DNA from: Bromus sterilis
Lineage: Eukaryota; Streptophyta; Magnoliopsida; Poales; Poaceae
Direction of reading: 5' to 3'
Length of the DNA stretch: 64,000 nt
NCBI GenBank assembly: GCA_950022295.1
Contig: OX465595.1
Coordinates: 428,352,270 to 428,416,269, forward strand
Part shown: positions 1 to 13,057 of the stretch, one piece after another
How positions within the stretch are numbered: position 1 is the first letter of the stretch
How the letters are laid out: each line of letters begins with the position of its first letter
Made by a program: the position numbers and the translations under genes
The notes under the pieces: generated by a model
The model's database searches: none
What the model was told of the DNA's origin: nothing
What the model saw: the letters and a program-made list of their open reading frames with translations, nothing else

Positions 1-3000
1 CGCTGTCTCTTTCCCCCGTGAATCCAGCGCCGCCCGAAGCCCAGCCGGAGCACGCCGCCGTGCAGCGCGTGGCCATCGAGCACTTCCCGGCGAACCGTGC
101 TGTCCAGGAGGTCCACCGCAGACGACTTCCTCAATCCCCGCAACGAATCGAGGCTAGGAACCCTTGGAAGAGCCGCCAGCTTCGAGTTCCTCCCCACGGC
201 CGCCGTGCGCCATTGCCGGAATTCGCCATCACCTCGCGTTCCCCGGCTTCCTCGAGCTCGTCTCTGCAACCAGGGTGAGCATGCGCTCAGTTCCCCTCTT
301 TTTCCCGCTCGAATCCGTGCCCGAATCGCGTTTCACCATAGCTCAGTCCACGGCCGCCGCAAGAGGTCGCCGTCGACGAGCTTCCGGGCCTCCCCTTGAA
401 CCCCCGATGGCGTAGCTCGATGCGGACGAGCACGGGCATCACTCCGGCGCCCTCAGCGTGCCATCCCGTGGCCAGGAAGCCACTCCGGCGACCACTCCGC
501 CGCGCCCGAGGTCGCCGGCGGCTAACCGCCGGCAGGCCAGTTTAATTAGTGCCTAATGACCCCCCTTAAGTCCCTGAAAGGTGGGCCCTGCCCCTAACTT
601 AACCCCTCTGTTAAGTTAATCCAACCGGGGATTAACCCCCTGAGGCTGACAGCCTGGACCCACTGGTCAGCCCCCCCCTGTGACATCACCCCTGCGTCAC
701 TGCTGACGCAGTAAATGGAAAGACAGTTAAAAGAATTTAAATTATTTCAGAAATTCTAGAAAATGAATTAAACTTGGGAAATTCATAACTAATTCATATG
801 AACTCCAAATATAGCAAATAATATGTCTAAAAATATCAGAAAAATCCAAGGATTATGAATATGGGCTCTGTTTTCATGTTTGACCATTTTAAAATGGGTG
901 AACAGTGCAAAACATCCATATGGCTTTAATTCAAATTCAAATTTGAAGCACATTTGCAAATGACTTTGCATGTGACTTCTTTTAAATGGAATTGTACACA
1001 CTTTGTAACCAAGAACATCACCATTTCAATATTGATCATGTGTTTGATGCATTGCAATTATATTTATACCTTGTTTGATTGATTGCTCGATAGACGTGCA
1101 ACTGGAACCGGAGGCCACCCCCTTCGTTGAAGACCCCGATATCGAACCTCGTCAGCAAGGCAAGCAAACCCCATTGATCATGTCTATAAAATCCTATTTT
1201 CCCTCTCAGTCTCGCTTATGCATGTTTAGGAGATCATCGAGACACGTTCTTTCGCATAGTTGAACCCATTCCGATGCATGACCTATCATTTTGCCACCGT
1301 ATTAAGCAAACCACAATCCTAGCAGATATAGGAGTTGAATGATGAGCATGTGGCCCCTGCAACTGTTACTGCTTATTGCTGCTTAGTGATACAGTGAGGT
1401 TATACTTTGATTGTGAGTCGGGATGGAATGAACACAGTGGTGTTGATGAAAGTGAAACGTGTTGGTGAATCCACCCTAAACAAAGGTGAACGATGAGAGG
1501 CTGTGTAGGAGTGCACAGTGGGTTGTCTCGTTGAACACTGCCCTAGGCCCCGAGTCCCTGTTTTGTGATCCAAGACAAAGATTATGACCACATGTAGGGT
1601 TTATGGGAGCCCCGTTTGGCCTCTTTACGTACCCGATCCGGTCCAGGAGTCACACTAGATTCGGGCTTTCCATTTGATTTATGTATAGATATGTGGTGGA
1701 CCTGTGAGGCAGTGAAACCATCTGTCAAAGGTGGCGTCTCGGTCCCTTACATTATCTGAGTCCGTTTCGTGGAACCGGCCGGACTCTCGAGCGGTGACAA
1801 ACTCAGGTAGTCGACTCCTGGGTTAGAAAAGGTGATGTGAGGATAGTGCCTTGGTTTCATCCACGTCCGACATCCGCTTGAAGGATGACAAGAACGAGAC
1901 GATAAGTGATGACACGCGTGTGAAGATGTACACCCCTGCAGGGTTAATGAACTATTCGAATAGCCGTGTCCGCGGTTATGGACTACTTGGAAACCTCTAC
2001 TTGATCATAGACAACTTGAATGGATACTTATAAAAATCGCAAGATAAGCGTGAGTGCTATGGTGTGCTTCTTCGTGGGGAAGTCGAGGAAGTAACCATAG
2101 TGGTGTATTGGTTGGAGATGTAATGGACTCGTGTACGCTTCTTACCTCAAGTCTGGTACTCGTAGTTCAGGATTAGCCAAGTCAAAGCTGGCACTTCTGC
2201 ATGTTGAACCACACCCCCTTTACCTTGATACTTGAGCATGAGTAGTGTAGTTCTGATGTAAGTCTTGCTGAGTACGACTTTGTACTCACGTTTGCTTATT
2301 CTATGTTTTAGCTGTGAAAACCCGGACCCCGATGGAGTCACCTTCGCGAAGCTCGATGTTGACCTTGGTAGTATAATCCCAGATAGCAGTCTGGTCCCTC
2401 GTGGAAGGGCATGTTTGTTGTACAAGGCTTCTCTAAGCCATTTGTTAAACTTGTCTGTACTCAGACCTAATTTGCTTCCGTTGTATGATGTAATGTGATC
2501 ACAGACATGTGATCTTTGTATGCTATATGTATATTTCAATAAAGAGTACTTTGTAGAGTTATGTGATGATACCTGCTGTTCATACTAGGCATGTGTGCTG
2601 CGTGTATGTTTATAACATGCATGTCTTAGTATGGGTTTTCGAGACCTTGGTTGTGATCTGGCTGGCGGTCTTTTATACACCAAGTGGCCCTTAGATGTGC
2701 GCAGCTTGGGGCATCGCGATGCGATTGCTCGTGACTCTGTCACGTGCACATTTTGTTGTATGATCGAGCCCGCCCTAGACCCCGACTAAGTGATCGGGCT
2801 GGATTAAGTCTATGTAAGAGTTAGGATCCAATCGATAACATGGTTGAGGCGACTTGTCTATGAGTATGGGATTCACCACCCATAAGCATTTAGACTTGTG
2901 AGCGGACGTTGAGGACCCATCTCAGTTGATCATCCGGCCTGAATGGGATGCCCCTCATGTTCGATGCTTATCGAGAACGTTCTGTGCTTGGCCTTGTCTG

Positions 3001-3083
3001 CTTAGACAAGTGGGTACGGTTCTCGGCTCTCCATGTGATTGTATCGTGACTGGAATTACATACGCTAACCCCGGGTCCCGACA
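1..3083 (+). mobile_element. Partial LTR of the Tekay-like gypsy family (3' part)
   Basis: Plus-strand LTR cut by the window start. It ends at 3083 in ...CCCCGGGTCCCGACA, the same terminus as the solo LTR ending at 42173 and the inverse of the young element's LTR start. Landmarks keep the order seen in the solo LTR: a GC-rich block ending in an AGGGTGAGC donor-like site (about 272-280), a minisegment with the acidic frame near 1100-1180, and a canonical AATAAA at 2538-2543. By comparison with the solo LTR about 700 bases are missing to the left. It is clearly more diverged than the other copies, so it is probably another subfamily. The sequence after 3083 is not a primer site, so this is a 3' LTR or a solo LTR. 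Confidence 0.85.
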
Positions 3084-6000
3084 GCACCCAACTCAAAAGC
3101 CGGCCGCGCTCTCGAATCGGCCTCTACTGTCTGGACGAGGTCGGGTTAGTTGCCCAAATAGATGTGGACAACCCCCTAGCTTCCAGGTTTGGACCAACAA
3201 GAGAAATCATGTCTCCGCTGGGCCGGGTTGTTTCGAAAACTGCTGGGGTACCAACCAAGCACACACACGTTTGCAAAAGTAAATCAGCTTGGGCCACCAC
3301 TAGAACTGTTTGAAGCTAGGTAGGTAAGACAAGGGGACCCCATAGAATCCCACACGCGATTAGGCACGCTCGTCAAGAAACACAATACCCGGAACTCGGG
3401 ACCTAGGTGACTCAAATGGAACAAAACACCTGGCGGGAACAGCCCGGTCTCCCATCTTTCGTCAAGTATAAATTAACATCATATTAATAATAAATATCAA
3501 TCAACTTCTTTAAATAACATGATATCCCAAACCATAGCATAGGGTAAGCAGCAAGTTTTCCTACTCATACTAAGCAATGGCTGAGCAGCGGTAACTTAGC
3601 AATACAAAGGTTTGCTGGGATGTGGGGATCATGGCTGTTTGGTTTTTGAAAGTGGCATAGCAAGTGGATAGGATCAGACAAACGTTCTAGACTACAGCTA
3701 GGCAGGTAGTCAGAAAGGTATCAAGTAATGGTATAAATCTTCCCCTTGACTGGGTAGTCGGTCGTCGAAGCAGACGTAGCAGGCTCCTCGGGCTCGGTGT
3801 CGGAAATCTCCACGTAAGTCTCCTCGGCGGTCTCAGGTGCTAACGTAAAGTACCCGCAAGGGAAAGACACGTAAGTAAGCAATGGGTACAATGCACAGGC
3901 AAAGATGGTATGATCAAATTTAATCGACATGATATGACCCTATCTAGTCATATTTAAATGAAGGTGGTGACGACACGTCAACAACTTCATATGCAATTTA
4001 TTTACGAAAATGGCTTTGGTCTTAGCCTTAATTTGGTGTGAGTAGCATGGCAACATGACATGATCAACAATGCAATTAACAGAAATAATTACAACGTGAA
4101 TATAAAACATCGATTCCGGAGACAGAGAGATGTCGATGAACTTGACATCGGAAAGGTGCAACAAAAGAAGTAACCCAGCCACATTGCATATGACAATATG
4201 CATAGGGGCTGGTTTTCAAAGATGTAAAGATTTGAAGAAGACATGGACAGGAACCTGGGACCTGAGTGCAAGTTGCACTAGATGCATTTGAAAGAGGCTC
4301 AAATGGTCAAACCATTATCACCAGGCAATTCCTTGGGAGAAACTACCCCAAAAACATATATGGCATGGCCATATTTGGATTTGGGAAGCACTTGACAAAA
4401 ACAAAGATTTGAGGGGGCTATTTGAGAAATTACCACACTCCAATTAGTAGAGGGGTCAATGTGCAAAATGGACCTCACCATTGAGATCAATGGGTCAAAC
4501 TACCCCAAATTCCTATATGGCATGAATGCCTGAGGCAGAAAAGATCAAAAGTCCCAAAACAGATTTGAATTTGAATTCAAATCAATTTTGAGAAAAAAAA
4601 GAAAATCAGAAAGAAAAGGAAAAGGAAAAAAACAAAACGGGCATCAGCACTGGGCTGGATTCGGCCAAATGGCCCACCTCTTCTTCTCTTCCTCTGGACC
4701 AGCCCACTTCCTGCGCGGACACACCTCACTGACGCAAGGGGCCCATGCGTCAGCCACTAAAAAAAAAGAAAAAGGAGCGTTGCGCTCGGGGGGGGGGCTC
4801 GAACCCTCGACGCAGCTCTCTACCATCTCGCTCCGGACCACTGCGCCACTGCGCGTCGCTCGACAGGGAGCAGGTCCAAGGCTAGATGAACTGACCCTGG
4901 GCTTCTGAACCTGACGAAAGAAACGGACACGCGCGCCCGACGAGATTCAGGCGAAGCTAGCATGAACTACGCGGCGGCGCTGGCTTCGCAGGCACCACGA
5001 GCCTCTAGCTGGCACATCCACGCACGGGCGTACGCTGGGATCTGGCCGGAGTCGCAAAGACGGCGGCGGGGACTTCTATTGAAAACGGCTCGACGCTGCT
5101 GTCACCTCAAGACGGATTCAGATGACGCAAACGGCGACTTCCGGCGACCGCGGCCTCGCACACAGGTCGCCGGGGCTCGAGAAAGCCTATGGGGCTGAAG
5201 ACGGCACCTACGTCTATGCGACGGAACCCGGGCTTGCCCCATATCTACACCAACGGTGACGGCCGGCTCGTCACAAGTTTGTGCGGCGCACTGCGTACAG
5301 GGTTCAAACCGCGGCGGCAACACCAACCGAAGTACGCGCGGGGTTTAAAAGCCACACCTTGGCTGCAAAGGGCGCGTCCTAGACATCCATAGAGCGCGCC
5401 CCGCGCACCTAGAACACGCCAGGGCCACGTTGGCCTCGACGGCACGACATCTCGCGGACGGAGGCGGAGCGGCTCGGAGGGGGCGACAACACGATCACTA
5501 CAGGGGATCTGGGACCTCGCGTCTCACCTAGAGGGGTGTCGATGACGGGAAGGGCGTGTCGGAGGCGAGGAAGGTGGACGGAGACGTCGCCGGGGTCGGA
5601 GGCTTCCGCGGCGGGGCTCGTCGTCGAGGACTCGATACGGCGCGTCCCACGGCAACCTGCACGGGGGAAACGGCAGCGATGAGGTCGGAGATACCGAGCG
5701 CGAGCGCACGCTTGACGACATCGAGACACGGCGGCGAGATTGCTCACCGGAGTTGCGGCTTCAGGCGGAACAAGGGACGACCATGGCTGCGGAGCGGCGA
5801 GATTTGGAAGGGGGGAACGAGTTCTAGGGTTCTCCGCGGGGGCAGGCGACGGCTGGGCTATAAAGGGGGGCTCTCCTAGCCACGTCGACGCCGGAGCTGC
5901 CCTCGTGGCCGCCGGTGTGAGAGGAGGCCGGCGAGGTCCCCCTGGACACGTTGGAAAGGCGACGGGGGACGGCCGTCCGATCAAGATCAACGGCTTGGAG

Positions 6001-7199
6001 GTCACCCCGCGTACCGGTTCGCTAGGTGGGCTACATCCCAAGAGGAGGCAGGCCAGGCTGCGCTAGGCCTGCTGGTTGTCTCCGAAAAGGATGAGAAATG
6101 AAATTTTCTCATTAAAAAAACAGAAAACTTGAGTATTCTAGAATTAATTACAAGGCACAAAAATACACAAAAATATGTATAATTCTCCTTGAATTAACCT
6201 TCAAATTCTAAAAATGGTCTGAGCATTTTTGCAACAACTAAAATGTGGAGCTCCTTTTAAAAATCCAAAACACCTTGAACTAGAGCCCACATTTTTAGAT
6301 TTGGCAAAAATGATGCAAGGGTTTTGAAAAGCTTGGGAAGGGAATAGAATTGTCTATGCCAAGTTTGGGATCAAGGGGAGCATGCATGCAACAATTAAAA
6401 ATTCCTCAAACACCCATCTTGAACCATTTTGGATGCAAACTCAAACAAACCAAATGGGCTCCAATCCCAAAGCAAATTTAAATCACCACATGAAATTATA
6501 ATGTTTAGCATCATGCCATGTTACAAAGTCAATAGACAAAGTACAATCTCCTGGTGATTTTTATTTATTGCACATGGGCTGTTACAGTCGACACGTCGAC
6601 CACAACAACCATTGTGGTTGGATGGCCGCCACGCCATTGCACTGCCTCCTCCCTGTACATAGAATGAAGAAAGGCCGTGGCCTAGCGTGCTGGGCTGTAC
6701 TGTGGCCACTAGGGGTCCAGAGGGGCACAGTAGGCGTTAGACCTATCCCGTTTTTTTAAATTCCTTTTCTGTTTTCTGTTTTCCAGTAGCTTTGGCATTT
6801 TTTTTCTAGCCAACAATCACTTTTGTAAAATGTGTGGCTGGCCTCAATATTTAGTATGCAATATTCCACACTGCCACAAAAAGTTTGAGTTCAAACAAAA
6901 ATGGTTTAGATTTTATTTATTTATCCAAAGGACTATATGGGGTTGTTTGGCACTGTTTTTATTTGTTTAAAATATCTAAACAATTCAATAAATTCCCATT
7001 TCAGTTATAATATAACCTACTGATTATTTGGCATCTAATAAAATTGTTTGCACAATTTTTGGAACAACTTTATTTTCCCACATTGTTTTGAATTTTCAAA
7101 TGAGTTTGAATTTGAACTTGAATTGTAAAGATGATTATCCCTTGCATAAAAATGATGACATGGCATTTAACAAGGTGATTACTGTAGCGGGGTGTTACA
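3084..7199 (-). mobile_element. Degraded LTR-like sequence, minus strand
   Basis: Read on the minus strand it starts at 7199 with TGTAACACCCCGCTACAG, a usual start for grass gypsy LTRs. It then shows the same architecture as the other long LTRs here: an AT-rich head, a GC-rich block (about 4900-6060), an AT-rich body, and an acidic reading frame (3721-3930) after a TTAG acceptor-like site. The total of about 4.1 kb matches. I could not find the other LTR terminus or a target duplication, and 3084-3500 may be flanking sequence. No intact gene is seen; the ORFs at 5400-6066 lie on both strands of the GC-rich block and are not supported. Confidence 0.4.
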
Positions 7200-7339
7200 C
7201 CGTGGCCGTAAAGCTCTTCTGGGGCGTCCACTGCTGGCCCGTGGTGGCACTCGTCGCCGTGCAGGCCGTGGCCTTGTGGGCAGTGAATCGTCGTCTTCGA
7301 GTGCTCAAGCTCCGTCGAGAACCGCAGTTAGTCAAGTGA
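7200..7339 (+). pseudogene. Possible C-terminal fragment of a host membrane protein gene
   Basis: Immediately after the LTR-like terminus at 7199 the plus frame reads a coding-looking stretch. A hydrophobic segment (CWPVVALVAVQAVALW) is followed by a basic tail and a stop at 7337-7339, then an AT-rich 3'UTR-like sequence. The base composition (GC-rich with third-position G/C) changes abruptly to AT-rich after the stop, as at the end of a grass gene. The upstream exon is lost or displaced by the insertion at 7199. I do not recognise the family. Confidence 0.2.
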
Positions 7340-7705
7340 TAATCTGGCTAGTTAGGGTTGGTTAATTACTTGGTTATGGTTGTGTGGGATGGGATCACCA
7401 AGTGAAGTGATGTGTCCGGCGCGTGCGCCTTGAGGACAATGTATCAATCATTCTACTCCTACTTATTGTTGTTCTAAGATTCTTAGGGACTGCGTTTCGT
7501 CTAGATAGTTTAGTTTACCAAGATGAAGAAGAAAAAGAAGAAGAGAATATGTGTACCACCGGTTGGTTGTTGGTGTTGGCTTAAATTAATTCAATCTTGT
7601 CTTGTGTAATTCAATTCTATTGTTGGCTTAAATCAATCCTTAATTTTAGTAATGCATGTCGCATCGGGATTTCTCTCACATGGCGGTCCAAGCAAACTGC
7701 GTTTC
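7340..7705. other. Non-coding sequence left of the young retrotransposon
   Basis: This AT-rich sequence contains an AAG-rich run near 7520-7550. No ORF is supported. It may be a 3'UTR or flank of the fragment at 7200-7339. It originally continued into the microsatellite now found at 21897. Confidence 0.4.
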
Positions 7706-7710
7706 TCTCT
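7706..7710. repeat. Target site duplication TCTCT, left copy
   Basis: TCTCT directly precedes the first LTR base (7711) and recurs right after the last LTR base, at 21892-21896. A 5-bp duplication is what gypsy integrases make. The site lay in a TC run, which weakens its value on its own, but the LTR termini place it exactly. Confidence 0.85.
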
Positions 7711-10700
7711 TGTCGGGACCCGGGGTTAGCGTATGCAAGTCCAGCTAAGACATAGTCATATGGAGAGCCGAGAACCGTACCCACTTGTCTAAGCAGACAA
7801 GGCCAAGCACAGAACGTTCTCGGAAAGCATCGTACGTGAGGGGCATCCCATCCAGGCCGGATGATCAACTGAGATGGGTCCTCATCGTCCGCACACAAGT
7901 CTAATGATATGGGTGATGAACTCCCATACTCAAAGACAAGTCGCCTCAACCATATTATCGACTATCTCATAACTCTTACATAGACTTACTCCAGCCCGAT
8001 CACTTAGTCGGGGTCTAGGGCGGGCTCAATCATACCACAAAGTGTGCACGAGACGGAGTCTCAAGCAATCGCATCGCGATGCCCCAAGCTGCGCACATCT
8101 AAGGGCCACTTGGTGTATGAATGACCGCCAGCCAGATCACAACTAAGGTCTCGAAAACCCATACAAAGACATGCATGTTATAACATACACGCAGCACACA
8201 TGCCTTGTATGAACAGTAGGTACCATTGCAATTCTCTACAAAGTATACATTTTATTGAAAACTCTTATAGAGTGCACACAGAGATCACATACATGTGATC
8301 CAACATTACAACACAGAGCGGAAGCAAATTATGTCTGAGTACAGACAAGTTTAACAAATGGCTTAAGAAGCCTTATTTAAACACAAAGCCCTCCACGAGG
8401 GAACCAGTCTGCTGACTGGAACTAGACTAGCTTAACTTCAGTCGTCCAGCTCGATGAAGAAGCCACCTTCGGGGTCAGTGGTTTCATCTAAAACATAGAT
8501 TAAGCAAACATGAGTACAAAGTCGTACTCAGCAAGACTTACATAGGAGCTATACTACTCATGCACATGTATCAAGGTAAAGGGAGGTGGGGTTTCACTTG
8601 CAGAAGTGCCAGCTTTGACTTGGCTAGTCCTGAACTACGAGTACCAGACTTGAGGTAAGAAGCGTACACGAGTCCACTACTTTCACCAACCAATACACCA
8701 CTATGGTGCCTTCCTCGACTTCCCCATGAGAAAGCACGCCATAGCACTCACACTTATCTTGGTGTGTTTTAGAAGTATCCAGTTCAAGTTGTCTAATAAT
8801 CAAGCTAAGCTTTCCAAGCAGTCCATAACCGCGGACGCGGCTATTCGAATAGTTTTGTTAACCTTGCAAGGGTGTACCGCTACACACACATGATCATCAT
8901 TTACCGCCTTTGATCTCGACACCATTCAAGGGGTGCCGGCGAGGATGCTCACCACAACTGTTACCTCATAGCCGATCTAGTCCAAGAGAGTCGCCTACCT
9001 GGGTTGGCTACCACTATCGTGAACCCGGCCGGTTTACCGAAGTGGACCCAGATGATGTGTGCGTGGTGCAGAAGCCGGTCTCGGATGAGCCGTTCTCTCA
9101 CTTGGCAGCCAGGCCACAAACCTACCAGAACTCCGAACTATTGCGACATCTGGACATCGAAGGGGATGAGTTAGTAAGTTGAGAGGGGTCAGTGAGCCCA
9201 ATGTGTGGTTGTACTCTTCATCTTGGATCACCACACAAGAACTCGTACTAGGGCGGTGTTCAACGAGACAACCCACTGTGTACTCCTACACAGCCTCTCA
9301 TCGTTCACCTTGTATTAGGTCGATTCACCAACACTTTTCTACCACCATCAACATGATCACTACCATCCCGACTCACATCACAGTAACAACATGGTATCAT
9401 ACTAAGCATGCAATAAGCAGTAACATTGCAGGGGCCACATGATATCAACCAACTCCTACATTTGCTAGGATTGTGGTTTGCTTACTACTGTGACAAAATG
9501 ATAGGTCATGCAAAGGAATGGGTTCATCTATGCGGTAGAAACGTTATCATGGTGATCATCCTAAACAATGCATAAGCGAGATATGAGAGGGAAGTGGGAT
9601 TTTATAGACATGATCAATGGGGGGGTTGCTTGCCTTGCTGACGAGGTTCGGGTTCTGGATCTTCAGCGAAGGGGGTGACCTCTTGCTCCGGTTCCACCTC
9701 TTCTCGACAAACAAAGCACGAAGTAACAATCAATATGAATGCAATGCTCAAGCACATGATTGAATGTTAAAGCTTGAAGTATAAGTTTTGATGGGTGAGG
9801 CAATTCCATTTAAATGGAGTATATTGCATTTTGAAATGCAAATTCAAACTCCATTTGAATTCAAACTTAAACAAGTTGCATGTGATATTGTTTGATCATT
9901 TTGAATCAACTTCAAATGGGTATGATGTGCCTCTGAAGTGTGGTTGAATTGTAGCTTAAATCCATGGCCCAAGTTGCAAATTAATTTGATTTAAATTTGA
10001 ATTAAATTCAAATAAACCAAATTACAAATGCTACTGGTTCCATTTTAAATTCAACTCAAACAAAGTTGAAAGTTGCATATTTGGATAGATAATTTTCTCC
10101 TGATCATTTTTCATATATTATTTGTCCAATTTGGAGTTAATATGAATTTTCTATGAATTTCCAAAGTTTGGGGTATTTTCTGGGTTTTCTGTAATTTATT
10201 AAATCTCTGGAAAATTCCTTTACTGCGTCAGCATTGCATCAGCATGACATCAGGGGGTTTGACCCGAGTCAAACTGACAAGGGGTCCCACTGGTCAGTGA
10301 TACAGGGCTTAATCCCGTGGATTAAAATTAAACCAGTGGCTTAATTAAGCCACTGGGCCCACTGGTCAGTGACCCAGGGGTCACTTAACTCGTGATTAGT
10401 GGCTAAGCCACCGGCGGCTTGACGCCGGCGACGAGAACCACGGCGGCGACTCGCCGGAATTCGTTACAGGCCACGGGAGAGCACGGGGAGGGCACCACCT
10501 TGCTCCTGGAGGTCTTCCGCGTCGTCTGGTGGCATCGGAGGTTCTCGGGGTGGTCGGAATCGGCGACGGCGACGACTCCGGCGGAAACAGAAGAACGGCG
10601 AGGTCGTAGCCGGAGCTAGGAAGCACGGTTTGGGTCCAACTTGAGCGCGTTCGAATGCTGGCAACACGGGAAGCCAAACGCACGCACTGGGGGTTCACGA

Positions 10701-11805
10701 AGGGCTTTGGAACAAGGAGGACGACGACCACGGCGGCGAGCTTGCTCGGAATCCATGGCAGATCCAGCTAGAGGAAACAAGCGAGGGGGAAAAGCGAGGG
10801 GTTCCGGCCGTGAGCTCACCCTGAATCGATCTGGAGTGGTGGCTTGCTCGGGAAGATGTTGGAGTGGCCGGAATTTGAACTCGATCCACGGCGGCCGGCG
10901 ATGAAGACGATGAAGCTCACGTCGGCTACAAGGCGTCCCGGGGCGATTCCTCCTGCGACTTGGCGTAGACGACGACGGTGAACACAAAGGACACTTCAGC
11001 TGGACTCCTTGACGTCGATGGCCACGGTTTCTTGCGACGGCGAACGGCGGCGCTCTCGGGTGGTGAAGAAATCGAACACGGGAGGAGGAGGAGGAAGCTC
11101 TGGAGGGGGGGAATGGATGCGGACGACTCCAGGGAGGCTCCAGGCGCGAGAAGAGGCACGGGGCGGCCTGGAAGCTCGGCGGCGTCGACGTGTCGCCCTC
11201 GGCTAGCTCGGTGGCATTCCACCGAGCAGCTTGGAGGCGCGGGAGGTGGAAGAAGACCTCCCTGCCCCTGTGGGCCGGCTGGGCTGGGGTGGGCTGGCTC
11301 CGCCTGGGCGCCAGGTAAGTTTTTTTTCCTTTTTCCTCTGTTTAAACTTTCCTTTCTTTTTTTATTTATATTTGTTTTGGTTCTGATAAAACAAATATCA
11401 AACCATTTTATTAAATGCTGAAACTTTTTATGTGGCCTCATAAAATAATAAACTAGCCACTCATAAATTTTCAACATTTTTAAAATTCAAATGATTTGAA
11501 TTTTAAATCAAATAGGGGTTTTTCATTAATTCCAAAGCACTGTTTGAATATTTGAAAAATCTATGAGCATGGGTTTGACTCCAAATCATTTTTAAAATGA
11601 TCACACCCATTTATAAGACTTTTCAAAACTCTAACATGAATTTTTGGAAAAGGTTTTTATCTGGCCTTTTGAATTAATTCATCTGGGGGGTGTTCCTTCT
11701 CCCATTTGGATTTTGAATTTGATTTCAATGATTTCTTTTGAAAATTTTCACATGATGCAAAGTGACTTGCTAACCCTAGCACATACCTAACTTGGGGTTG
11801 TGACA
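7711..11805 (-). repeat. 3' LTR of the chromovirus
   Basis: 4095 bp, TG...CA ended (TGTCGGGACC...GTTGTGACA in plus reading). On the element strand it starts TGTCACAACCCC and carries a poly(A) signal AATAAA (plus 8251-8256). It aligns with the 17796-21891 copy along its whole length. ORFs on either strand inside it recur in the other copies because the LTR is repeated, and none is supported as a gene except the short acidic frame noted in the findings. Confidence 0.95.
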
Positions 11806-13057
11806 ACTCGCCCCCACTCAACAGAATCTCGTCCCGAGATTCAGAAGTCTGCGGGAGGAAGGAGGGGTACTCGGCACGGAGACGGTCTTCTCTTTCCCAC
11901 GTAGCTTCTCTTTCGGAGTGGTGTGACCATTGCACTTTCAGAAACCTAATCTTCTGACGACGAGTGACACGCTCTGCGGAATCAAGAATACGAACGGGGT
12001 ACTCTCGATAAGAAAGGTCATCTTGGAGATCAAGCGTTTCATGGTCGACTTCGCGGATGGGGTCCTTGAAGCAACGCTTGAGTTGGGACACATGGAATAC
12101 ATCATGTACTCGGGAAAGGTGCGAGGGTAGTTCAAGTTGGTAGGCAACTTCTCCACGTTTGGCAAGAATGCGGAAAGGTCCGATGTAACGTGGGGCCAAC
12201 TTGCCTTTGATACCGAAACGTTGGGTTCCCTTCAGAGGAGTAACCCGAAGGTAAGCCTTCTCATCCAGATTGTAGCTCTCTTGCCTATGATGACTATCAT
12301 AGTAGCTTTTCTGACGAGACTGGGCTGCTTTCAATTGATCACGAACAATGCGAACTTGTTCTTCTGCTTCCTTGATCATATCCGGTCCAAAAAATTGTCT
12401 TTCACCGGTTTCAGACCAGGTTAGTGGTGTTCGACATCGTCGTCCATATAGGAGTTCAAAAGGAGCCATGTTCAGACTAGATTGAAAACTATTGTTATAC
12501 GCAAATTCAGCGAATGGAAGAGAATTCTCCCAATTCTTTCCGAATGAGATAACACAAGCTCTGAGCATGTCTTCAAGAATTTGGTTAACCCTTTCGACTT
12601 GACCGCTAGACTGAGGATGAAAAGCTGTACTAAAGGAGAGATGAGTTCCCATAGCATTCTGAAATCTTCCCCAGAATCTAGAGGTAAAAAGGCTACCACG
12701 ATCAGAATTGATTTCCAAAGGAACACCGTGAAGGGATACAATTCTAGAGACGTACAAGTCCGCTAACTGGCTAGCAGTTATAGACTCGCGAACCGGAAGG
12801 AAGTGAGCAACTTTAGAAAGTCTGTCTATGACAACGAAGATGGCATTGTTTCCTTTCTGGGTTCTTGGAAAGCCGGTGATGAAGTCCAAAGTGACTTTGT
12901 CCCATTTCCACTCGGGAATAGACAAAGGTTGAAGTGTACCAGCAGGTCTTTGATGTTCTGCCTTAATGCGACGACAAACATCACATTCGGCAACAAACCG
13001 AGCAATGTCTCTCTTCATCCTAGTCCACCAAAATCTCTGGCGTAGATCTCGGTACAT
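11657..13057 (-). CDS. Integrase with C-terminal chromodomain (downstream part of the interrupted polyprotein)
   Basis: This is the downstream piece of the gag-pol frame, in the same frame as the upstream piece but separated from it by the stop at 13184-13186; open codons continue between 13183 and 13058. The integrase inserts the cDNA into host DNA. The CxxC half of the zinc finger is at residues 25-28, and the catalytic D58, D119 and E155 are present with the usual D-x35-E spacing. A GPY/F module (near PRYIGPF) follows, then a chromodomain (about plus 11850-12020) with aromatic and KVQW-type residues, expected to direct insertion to marked chromatin. The annotated start is only the first Met after the break; it may not be used. 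The frame crosses the polypurine tract and ends about 50 codons inside the 3' LTR, which is unusual. Confidence 0.85.
   Translation of the reverse strand: MYRDLRQRFWWTRMKRDIARFVAECDVCRRIKAEHQRPAGTLQPLSIPEWKWDKVTLDFITGFPRTQKGNNAIFVVIDRLSKVAHFLPVRESITASQLADLYVSRIVSLHGVPLEINSDRGSLFTSRFWGRFQNAMGTHLSFSTAFHPQSSGQVERVNQILEDMLRACVISFGKNWENSLPFAEFAYNNSFQSSLNMAPFELLYGRRCRTPLTWSETGERQFFGPDMIKEAEEQVRIVRDQLKAAQSRQKSYYDSHHRQESYNLDEKAYLRVTPLKGTQRFGIKGKLAPRYIGPFRILAKRGEVAYQLELPSHLSRVHDVFHVSQLKRCFKDPIREVDHETLDLQDDLSYREYPVRILDSAERVTRRQKIRFLKVQWSHHSEREATWEREDRLRAEYPSFLPQTSESRDEILLSGGELSQPQVRYVLGLASHFASCENFQKKSLKSNSKSKWEKEHPPDELIQKAR
11806..11820 (-). other. Polypurine tract
   Basis: On the element strand the bases next to the 3' LTR read TGAGTGGGGGCGAGT, a purine-rich run in the place where plus-strand DNA synthesis is primed. 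The pol frame reads straight through it. Confidence 0.75.

Noticed and set aside
4790..4860. tRNA-like sequence on the minus strand with a good B box (GGTTCGAGCCC) and an A-box-like TGGCGCAGTGG
   Set aside because: The acceptor and anticodon stems do not pair and no clear anticodon loop can be placed. It lies in LTR-like sequence, so it is a chance or degenerate match rather than a tRNA gene or SINE.
8910..9442. ORFs of 80-90 codons that recur identically at 18995-19527 and in inverse at 40442-40974
   Set aside because: They are LTR sequence copies on the strand opposite to the element's transcription; the apparent conservation comes from copy number.
10396..11477. Overlapping ORFs of 60-183 codons on both strands (repeated at 20482-21563)
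   Set aside because: They lie in the GC-rich part of the LTR, are open on both strands, and recur only because the LTR is duplicated. No conserved domain is seen.
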